Shown one piece after another: positions 1 through 4,446 of a stretch of 5,788 nucleotides of DNA. The position numbers and the translations under genes are program-made. The notes below the pieces were generated by a model. That model saw nothing but the letters and a program-made list of their open reading frames with translations, was not told where the DNA came from and ran no database searches. The stretch is from Anaerolineales bacterium (GTDB taxonomy: Bacteria > Chloroflexota > Anaerolineae > Anaerolineales > UBA6663), in contig JAEURL010000176.1 in assembly GCA_016789165.1 (NCBI GenBank), positions 1 through 5,788 on the forward strand, given 5' to 3'. Position 1 is the stretch's first letter, and each line of letters opens with the position of its first letter.

Positions 1-1078
1 TGGCCTCCACATGGTCCAGGAGGGAGTAGCCGTCCGTTTCGCCCGGCTGGGTGGCGGTGTTGCAGACGTAGACCTTGAGCGCCCGGCTGGCCTTGACGGC
101 CGCCGCCAGGTCCGGCACCAGCAGGTTGGGCACCAGACTGGTGTACAGGCTGCCCGGCCCGAGCACAATCAGGTCCGCCTCCAGCAAGGCGCGGATGGCC
201 CCCGGATAGGCCGGCGCGTCGTCCGGGCGCAGATACACGCGCCGGATCGCGCCCGGCGTCTGCGTGATCTTGGACTCGCCCTCCACCACGCTCACCAGCC
301 GGCCCTCGCCCACCAGTTCACCGATCAGGGTTACATCCTTGAGCGTGGACGGCAGGACCTGGCCGCGGATGTTCAGGACCTTGCTGGATTCGAGCAGCGC
401 GCCTTCGAAGCTGCCGGTCACTTCGGCCATGGCCGTGATAAACAGGTTGCCAAAGGAGTGGCCGCCCAGGTCCTGGCTGCCGCCGAACCGGTATTGAAAC
501 AACTGCGCGATCAGCGACTCGTCGTCCGAGAGTGCGGCAATGCAGTTGCGGAAATCGCCGGGCGGCAAGACGCCCAGGCTCTGCCGCAGCCGGCCGGACG
601 AGCCCCCGTCGTCGGCCACGGTGACGATGGCCGTCAGGTTGGAGGTGCGCTTCTTCAGGCCGCGCAGCAGCGTGGACAGGCCGGTGCCGCCGCCGATGGC
701 CACGATCCGCGGGCCGCGCCCGCGCCGGCGATGCTCGTTCAACACGTCGGCCACGTTCTGGCCCGGCCGCACAAACGGCGCCAGCACGGTGCGGTTGATC
801 TGGGCCACGGCCACCACAATGGCGATCAGGCCGGCCGCGCCCAGCACGGCCGCCCGCCCCAGCCGCGGCAGGAACTGCAGCGTCAGGGTGCTGGCCACCG
901 GCGGCATGGGGTCGGTCCGGTAGATGTCGATCAGCACGTAGGCCGCGCCCAGGCCGGCCAGGGTGGCGCCCAGCAGCAGCAAGGCGATCCAGCGCTTAAC
1001 GCCCATGCCCGGCACGAGCCAGCGCCACTGGCTGCGGATGATCTGCCAGACACGATTGGAGCGTATGGGCGTTTTCAT
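1..1078 (-). CDS. yvcK: YvcK/CofD-like gluconeogenesis-factor family protein with N-terminal membrane anchor (partial, C-terminus off the left edge)
   Basis: The gene starts at an ATG at 1078 and reads 359 codons to the window edge without a stop. Residues 1-29 are basic, and two hydrophobic segments follow (about 30-50 and 74-93), so the catalytic domain should lie on the cytoplasmic side of an anchored protein. The YvcK/CofD-like domain begins near residue 122: IGGGTGLS at 128-135 (nucleotide-binding loop), TVADDGGSSGRLR at 153-165, PPGDFRN at 172-178, GHSFGNL at 206-212 and LGPGSLYTS at 305-313. Known homologues (Bacillus YvcK, mycobacterial CuvA) bind UDP-sugars and are needed for normal cell wall and growth on gluconeogenic carbon; they are not known to make F420 as CofD does. 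The canonical protein has roughly 310-330 residues and no such anchor, so the first 120 residues are an extension. It has its own promoter, with almost no leader. Family assignment is firm; the role in this organism is inferred. Confidence 0.95.
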   Translation of the reverse strand, partial: MKTPIRSNRVWQIIRSQWRWLVPGMGVKRWIALLLLGATLAGLGAAYVLIDIYRTDPMPPVASTLTLQFLPRLGRAAVLGAAGLIAIVVAVAQINRTVLAPFVRPGQNVADVLNEHRRRGRGPRIVAIGGGTGLSTLLRGLKKRTSNLTAIVTVADDGGSSGRLRQSLGVLPPGDFRNCIAALSDDESLIAQLFQYRFGGSQDLGGHSFGNLFITAMAEVTGSFEGALLESSKVLNIRGQVLPSTLKDVTLIGELVGEGRLVSVVEGESKITQTPGAIRRVYLRPDDAPAYPGAIRALLEADLIVLGPGSLYTSLVPNLLVPDLAAAVKASRALKVYVCNTATQPGETDGYSLLDHVEA

Positions 1079-1093
1079 GGCACGGACGGCGTG

Positions 1094-1122
1094 ATAATAG
1101 CAAACTCACTAGGGCGGGTCAA
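1094..1122 (-). promoter_or_regulatory. Sigma-70-type promoter of yvcK with near-leaderless spacing
   Basis: On the minus strand, TTGACC (1122-1117) is followed by exactly 17 bp and TATTAT (1099-1094). These are close to the -35 and -10 consensus at the ideal spacing. The predicted start of transcription is near 1087, leaving about 9 nt before the ATG at 1078. No purine-rich Shine-Dalgarno lies in those bases. The match stands out as an A+T-rich patch in otherwise G+C-rich sequence. Predicted from sequence only. Confidence 0.7.
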
Positions 1123-1126
1123 CGCC

Positions 1127-1147
1127 GCGGGGCGGGCCCCACCCCGC
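1127..1147. repeat. G+C-rich inverted repeat just upstream of the yvcK -35 box
   Basis: GCGGGG (1127-1132) and CCCCGC (1142-1147) are perfect inverted arms separated by nine bases that contain GGGCCC. The element ends five bases upstream of the -35 hexamer on the minus strand. It could be an operator, or a terminator stem insulating yvcK from the upstream leftward genes, but no T-run follows on either strand, so neither role is established. Confidence 0.4.
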
Positions 1148-1245
1148 TACGGAATAGCACAGCCGGCAGAGCCCAGTCAGTGCCGATTGTCATTTGCTTC
1201 TACCCCCTTGAGCGGGTTCCGCTTTGCCGGCTACGAGCCGCGGCT

Positions 1246-1356
1246 TTACTTGGACTCCAGCGCCCGCACGCGTTCGATCTGCTGCTGATTCCAGGCCGTC
1301 TGCGCCTCCCCCGTTTGGGTGGGGTTTTCAGCCGGCCGGCCGGGAGGTGGCGCCAC
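1246..1356 (-). CDS. Possible small protein (36 residues) downstream of the CYTH gene
   Basis: A short open frame lies in the gap between the CYTH gene and yvcK, starting at GTG 1356 and ending in TAA at 1248-1246. A CTG at 1368 would add four residues and overlap the CYTH stop in a CTGA arrangement, with GGAAGGA a few bases upstream. The product begins with a Pro-rich stretch and ends in a likely helix (AWNQQQIERVRALESK). The third codon positions are mostly G or C, as in the real genes nearby, and the composition is more protein-like than the Arg/Pro/Ala-rich shadow frames. I do not recognise it. The GTG has no well-placed Shine-Dalgarno, the first codons overlap a 12-bp palindrome, and a frame this short can arise by chance in G+C-rich DNA. 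It could also be the remnant of a longer gene. Confidence 0.3.
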   Translation of the reverse strand: MAPPPGRPAENPTQTGEAQTAWNQQQIERVRALESK

Positions 1357-1357
1357 C
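1346..1357. repeat. 12-bp perfect palindrome after the CYTH stop
   Basis: GGTGGCGCCACC at 1346-1357 is perfectly self-complementary and begins eight bases past the CYTH stop codon on the minus strand. A GCCGGCCGGCC run (1331-1341) lies next to it. It may fold in RNA or bind a dimeric protein. No U-tract follows on the minus strand, so it is not a standard intrinsic terminator. Confidence 0.35.
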
Positions 1358-1364
1358 GCGATCT

Positions 1365-1844
1365 TCAGGGCGCGTCCTTCCAGGTCTCATACGGGTGCTG
1401 GGCCAGATAGGCGTTGGTGTAGCGGTGGTCGGTGGAGACCTCCCGGCCGGCCCACTCCGGCAGCTCCACCGGCTGGTCGGCGCGCGCCAGTTCGACCTCG
1501 GCGATGACCAGGCCGGCGTTGGCGCCCGCGAACTCATCCACCTCCCAGATCAAGCCCGCGTAGGGCACGCGGTAGCGGGTCTTCTCGATCAGGGGCGGCG
1601 GACACAGCACATCCAGCATGTAGGCGGCCTCGGCCAGCGGGATCGCGTATTCGAATTCGGCCCGCGCGAGGCCGGTGCGCCGGCCCTTGATGGTCAGGAA
1701 TGCCTCGGCGCCCATGGTCCGCACACGCACGGTTCGGCCCGGCGTGGTGGACAGGTAGCCCTGCCGGACCACGGCGCTGGACACCGCCGCGCCGCGCCAG
1801 CCGGCGTCGGCCACCAGGAACTTGCGCTCGATTTCAACTCCCAT
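1365..1844 (-). CDS. CYTH domain protein, triphosphate tunnel metalloenzyme (probable inorganic triphosphatase)
   Basis: The product has 159 residues, the size of the small single-domain bacterial enzymes (NeuTTM and CthTTM type). The signature ExExK is E4-I5-E6-R7-K8 at the very start, followed by a beta-barrel pattern of alternating charged residues: RVR (40-42), LTIKG (50-54), EFE (63-65), KTRY (88-91), EVDEF (101-105), EVEL (116-119) and the C-terminal D139 in TDHRYTNAYLA. These line the tunnel that binds two divalent metals and a triphosphate. Characterised relatives hydrolyse tripolyphosphate; adenylate cyclase or thiamine-triphosphatase activity is less likely for this size class. The ATG at 1844 is chosen because it puts ExExK at residue 4; the frame stays open further upstream, but that part reads as unrelated Arg/Trp-rich sequence. 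The start overlaps the end of the epimerase gene by 11 bp, indicating one transcript and probably coupled translation. It is presumably cytosolic. Confidence 0.93.
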   Translation of the reverse strand: MGVEIERKFLVADAGWRGAAVSSAVVRQGYLSTTPGRTVRVRTMGAEAFLTIKGRRTGLARAEFEYAIPLAEAAYMLDVLCPPPLIEKTRYRVPYAGLIWEVDEFAGANAGLVIAEVELARADQPVELPEWAGREVSTDHRYTNAYLAQHPYETWKDAP

Positions 1845-2880
1845 GTCCGTCCGTCTCGGCCGGCTGCGCCCGGCCGACCAGCGCCTCGGTGCGCAGGAAG
1901 CCGCCCAGCGCCGCCATCGCCTGGGCGTAATCCACCCGAGGCGCGTAGCCCAGCTCGCTCCGGGCGCGCTCAATCGGCACCCGGTTGTTGGCGCCCACCA
2001 GGTTAAGGGCTTCGCGCGTGAGCGGCGGCCGGCCCGCGGCTTTGCGCCAGCGCCACAGCGCCTCGGCCAGCGGCGCGGCCGCGCCTGCCAGGCGGCGCGG
2101 AATGGAGCGCGGCCGGGGCGCGCCGCTCAGGCGGGCCAGGTCGGTGAAGTACTGCCGCCAGGTGATGCCGGAGTCATCACAGGCGTTGTAGGTGCGCCGG
2201 ATGGCGGCCGGATGGCCGGCCGCCAGGATCAACAGGTCCACCAGATTGTCCACGTAGCACAAGCCGGCATCTAGATCGCCGCCGCCCACCAAGGCCGGCA
2301 CGCCGCGGCGCAGTTCGGCGGCGGCCTCCCGCACCCACGGCCGGCAGCCGGCGCCAAAGACGTTGGCCGGCCGGATCACGGTCACCTTCAGATCACGTTC
2401 GGCCGCCAGCTCCCAGGTGACGGTCTCCTGGCCCTGCTTGGCGCGGCTGTATGGACCCAGGGGCCGGCCGAAGGGCAGGTCCTCGTGGCAGACGGCGTGC
2501 GGGATTTGATCGCCGTAGATGGTATAGCTGGAGACGACGACAATGCGGGCGTTGGCGACGCCGGCCGCCGAGAGCAGGTTGCGCGTCCCCCCGACCGTCA
2601 CCGCCTGGAACCAGGCCTCGTCCCCCCAATCGCCGACCGCGGCGGCCAGGTGGATGACGGTCCCGGCATGCCGCACGACCTGGGCCACGCCGGCGGCGTC
2701 GGTGATATCCCCGCGCATCACCTGCACCGGGCCGTCCCACAGGCCGGCCGTCGGCTCGTCCGGCAGGACCAGGGCGCGCACGTAATATTCGGCGGCGGCC
2801 AGCCGGCGCACCAGCCAGCGGCCAATGAAGCCGGTGGCGCCGGTCACCACCACCGGTTCCGCCAGGCGATAGTCAGTCAA
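1834..2880 (-). CDS. NAD-dependent epimerase/dehydratase (extended SDR family)
   Basis: A 348-residue extended short-chain dehydrogenase/reductase. The Rossmann dinucleotide-binding motif GATGFIG is at 14-20, an acidic-end pattern GDITD at 57-61, HLAA at 77-80, the catalytic Ser region VVSSYTIYG at 115-123, and the catalytic pair Y144-xxx-K148 in YSRAKQ; RPANVFGAG (170-178) closes the core. The C-terminal third (from about 200) is the substrate-binding part and is less conserved. Family members act on nucleotide sugars, 3beta-hydroxysteroid-like compounds, dihydroflavonols or rRNA/mRNA scaffolds; nothing here fixes the substrate, though GATGFIGRWLVRRL and the YxxxK spacing suit a sugar-nucleotide or 3beta-HSD-like dehydratase. 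The start is TTG at 2880: an in-frame TGA lies two codons upstream, the Rossmann fold begins at residue 10, and AGGAG is nine bases ahead. It is the first gene of the leftward operon and overlaps the CYTH gene. Confidence 0.93.
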   Translation of the reverse strand: MTDYRLAEPVVVTGATGFIGRWLVRRLAAAEYYVRALVLPDEPTAGLWDGPVQVMRGDITDAAGVAQVVRHAGTVIHLAAAVGDWGDEAWFQAVTVGGTRNLLSAAGVANARIVVVSSYTIYGDQIPHAVCHEDLPFGRPLGPYSRAKQGQETVTWELAAERDLKVTVIRPANVFGAGCRPWVREAAAELRRGVPALVGGGDLDAGLCYVDNLVDLLILAAGHPAAIRRTYNACDDSGITWRQYFTDLARLSGAPRPRSIPRRLAGAAAPLAEALWRWRKAAGRPPLTREALNLVGANNRVPIERARSELGYAPRVDYAQAMAALGGFLRTEALVGRAQPAETDGHGS

Positions 2881-2889
2881 AGGCCCTCA

Positions 2890-2894
2890 CTCCT
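2890..2894 (-). promoter_or_regulatory. Shine-Dalgarno for the TTG-started epimerase
   Basis: AGGAG on the minus strand sits nine bases before the TTG at 2880. An in-frame TGA between the two rules out any upstream start, so this site decides the unusual TTG initiation codon. Confidence 0.7.
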
Positions 2895-2903
2895 GCTTAG
2901 GTG

Positions 2904-2922
2904 GGGAGAATTATAATCTCCC
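2904..2922. promoter_or_regulatory. Symmetric divergent promoter core / operator-like inverted repeat
   Basis: The self-complementary octamer ATTATAAT (2910-2917) contains a perfect TATAAT on the plus strand (2912-2917) and another on the minus strand (2915-2910). Inverted arms GGGAG (2904-2908) and CTCCC (2918-2922) flank it. Predicted transcription starts are near 2924 rightward and 2903 leftward, giving leaders of about 19 and 22 nt to the two divergent genes. Neither direction has a recognisable -35 hexamer or extended -10 TG, so activation by a protein bound to the symmetric element is conceivable. Promoter function is predicted from sequence only. Confidence 0.6.
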
Positions 2923-2930
2923 TATCCCCT

Positions 2931-2935
2931 GGGAG
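2931..2935 (+). promoter_or_regulatory. Shine-Dalgarno of the phosphodiesterase gene
   Basis: GGGAG lies seven bases before the ATG at 2943. The same pentamer occurs at 2904-2908, and its complement CTCCC is at 2918-2922, just upstream of the predicted transcription start, so a hairpin masking this site is unlikely in the main transcript. Confidence 0.55.
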
Positions 2936-2942
2936 TTGACCC

Positions 2943-4433
2943 ATGACGCCTGAGCGCTTAGTCATCCTGGACATCGACGGCCTGCGGCGGGACGTGTTCC
3001 GCCGCGCGCTGGCCGACGGCAGCGCCCCGCACCTGGCCGGCCTGCTCGGCGGCCCGGAGGCGGACCGCGGCCTGCACTTCGAGCCGGTCAGCAACGCGCC
3101 CTCCATCACCTTCTGCTGCCAGAGCTCGCTCTTCACGGGCGCGCACCCGGAGCAGCACGGCCTGGTGGGCAACCAGTTCTTCGACCGGTTCGGCCGGCAC
3201 TCCCAGGGCGTGCCGCGCCACTACGCCTTCGACGTCGGCGACACACTGGCCGTGGACGACGCCGTGCGCGTCTTCACCGGGCCGGCCGGCCTGATCGGCG
3301 ATCTGCTGGCGCCGGAGACCCCCACCCTGTACGAGCGCGTGGCGGCGCGCGGCCTGACCTCCACCGTGGCCTACAACATGATCGCGCGCGGGGCCAGCCA
3401 CTGGCTCAAGCCCAGCCTGGTGGATATCGCCCGCTTCACCAAGGGCGGCGGCCTGCTCGGGCTCTCGGCCGAGCAGTACGACGGCGCGATGCTGGCGGCC
3501 GTGCTGGCGCACCTGCGCGCGGGCGCGCGGCCGGCCGTGCTGACCGCCTACTTTATGGGCCTGGACCATCACTCGCACGAGCACGGCCCCGCGCACCAGG
3601 CCGACTACCTGGCCCGCGTGGTCGATCCCCAGGTGGGCCGTCTGGTGGACGGCCTGCGCGAGCTGGGCTTGTGGGCCGGCACGGTCTTCGCCGTCGTCTC
3701 GGACCACGGCCAGATCGCCGTGATCCCCGATGACCAGCATTCGCTGCGGCTGAGCTTCCCGTTCGACCGCGAGATGGGCTACCTGTTCGACGCGCTCGGC
3801 CTGGACGTCCACGACGTGCCGGGCGAGGACCCCAACTGCGACGCCGTGGTGGCCTGCAACGGCGGCCTGGCCCACGTTTACCTGCGGCACCGGGCCGGCC
3901 ACTGGGCCGACCGGCCGCGCCTTCAAGACGATGTGCTGCCGGTGGCGCGCGCCTTCTGGGAGGCGCACCAGACCGGCCGGCACGCCCCCGACCTGCACGG
4001 CGCGCTGGCGGCGGTGCTGGTGCGGGATGTGGAACACGCCGGCTGGGAGGCCGATTACCAGGCCTGCCCGCCGGAGGGCGTGCTGCAGCCGGTGGATCAG
4101 TACCTGGCCACCCATCTCGAATGGGAGACGGTCGCGGCCGGCTCGCGCCTCCAGCATCTGGCCTCGCCGCTGTGCGGGGACCTGCTGCTGGTCGCCAATG
4201 GCGCCGGCGGGTTCTACTTCGGCCCGCCCGTGCGCGGCGTGCATGGCGGCCTGCACCCGGCGGAGTCAGAGGCCGTGTTCTCGCTGGGCTGGCCGACCGG
4301 CTCGCCCACCCAGGTGGCGGTCCTGCGGCTGGCCGCCGAGGGCGCGGTGCGGGACCGCTGCCGGCAGGAGGGCGGGCGCCGCGCCGGCCTCGTGGACCTC
4401 GTGCCGGCGGTCACGGCCGTCATGGGCTGGTGA
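2943..4433 (+). CDS. Alkaline phosphatase superfamily protein (type I phosphodiesterase / nucleotide pyrophosphatase-like)
   Basis: A 496-residue metallohydrolase of the NPP/phosphodiesterase branch. Metal ligands expected for the family are visible in order: D10/D12 in LDIDGLRRD; a nucleophile candidate T56 in PSITFCCQSS, followed by LFTGAHPEQHGLVGN (63-77); D208 and H212 in GLDHHSHEHG; D254-H255 in VVSDHGQ; and H434 in RGVHGG (H438 close by). Together these would hold two zinc-like ions and form a covalent phospho-threonine intermediate. The usual nucleophile context TFPN is replaced by TFCC, and two cysteines (58-59) directly follow the nucleophile. No signal peptide or membrane segment is seen, so it should act in the cytoplasm, unlike many secreted relatives. 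The substrate (nucleotide pyrophosphate, phosphodiester, phosphonate or phosphosugar) cannot be told. The ATG is supported by GGGAG seven bases upstream. It ends 13 bp before the ABC1 kinase gene, so the two are probably cotranscribed. Confidence 0.9.
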   Translation: MTPERLVILDIDGLRRDVFRRALADGSAPHLAGLLGGPEADRGLHFEPVSNAPSITFCCQSSLFTGAHPEQHGLVGNQFFDRFGRHSQGVPRHYAFDVGDTLAVDDAVRVFTGPAGLIGDLLAPETPTLYERVAARGLTSTVAYNMIARGASHWLKPSLVDIARFTKGGGLLGLSAEQYDGAMLAAVLAHLRAGARPAVLTAYFMGLDHHSHEHGPAHQADYLARVVDPQVGRLVDGLRELGLWAGTVFAVVSDHGQIAVIPDDQHSLRLSFPFDREMGYLFDALGLDVHDVPGEDPNCDAVVACNGGLAHVYLRHRAGHWADRPRLQDDVLPVARAFWEAHQTGRHAPDLHGALAAVLVRDVEHAGWEADYQACPPEGVLQPVDQYLATHLEWETVAAGSRLQHLASPLCGDLLLVANGAGGFYFGPPVRGVHGGLHPAESEAVFSLGWPTGSPTQVAVLRLAAEGAVRDRCRQEGGRRAGLVDLVPAVTAVMGW

Positions 4434-4446
4434 CGGGATCGTGACG

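Noticed and set aside
1211..1245. Short hairpins (AGCGG-GTT-CCGCT at 1211-1223 and palindrome AGCCGCGGCT at 1236-1245) as an intrinsic terminator
   Set aside because: The stems are only about five base pairs or lack a loop, and no U-tract follows on the minus strand, so terminator function is not supported.
11..1288. Long plus-strand open frame (425 codons) opposite yvcK
   Set aside because: It is a mirror of the yvcK coding strand in G+C-rich DNA: rich in His, Gln, Gly and Arg, with no recognisable domain, and running through the yvcK promoter. The minus-strand frame carries all the YvcK motifs.
1845..1973. N-terminal extension of the CYTH frame back to an upstream start at 1973
   Set aside because: The extra 43 residues are Arg/Trp-rich with no family match and lie within the epimerase gene; the ExExK signature belongs at the extreme N-terminus of this family.
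2918..2935. CTCCC/GGGAG hairpin masking the phosphodiesterase Shine-Dalgarno (riboswitch-like)
   Set aside because: The left arm lies upstream of the predicted transcription start near 2924, so it would not be in the main transcript, and the stem is only five base pairs.
2936..2964. TTGACC at 2936-2941 as a -35 box for a rightward promoter
   Set aside because: The matching -10 position (TAGTCA at 2959-2964) falls inside the coding region, downstream of the ATG with its own Shine-Dalgarno; the TATAAT at 2912-2917 is the better candidate.
2958..4256. Long minus-strand open frame (432 codons) opposite the phosphodiesterase
   Set aside because: It lies wholly inside the gene with all the metal-ligand motifs, and has low-complexity Val/Gln/His/Arg-rich composition and no conserved motif.
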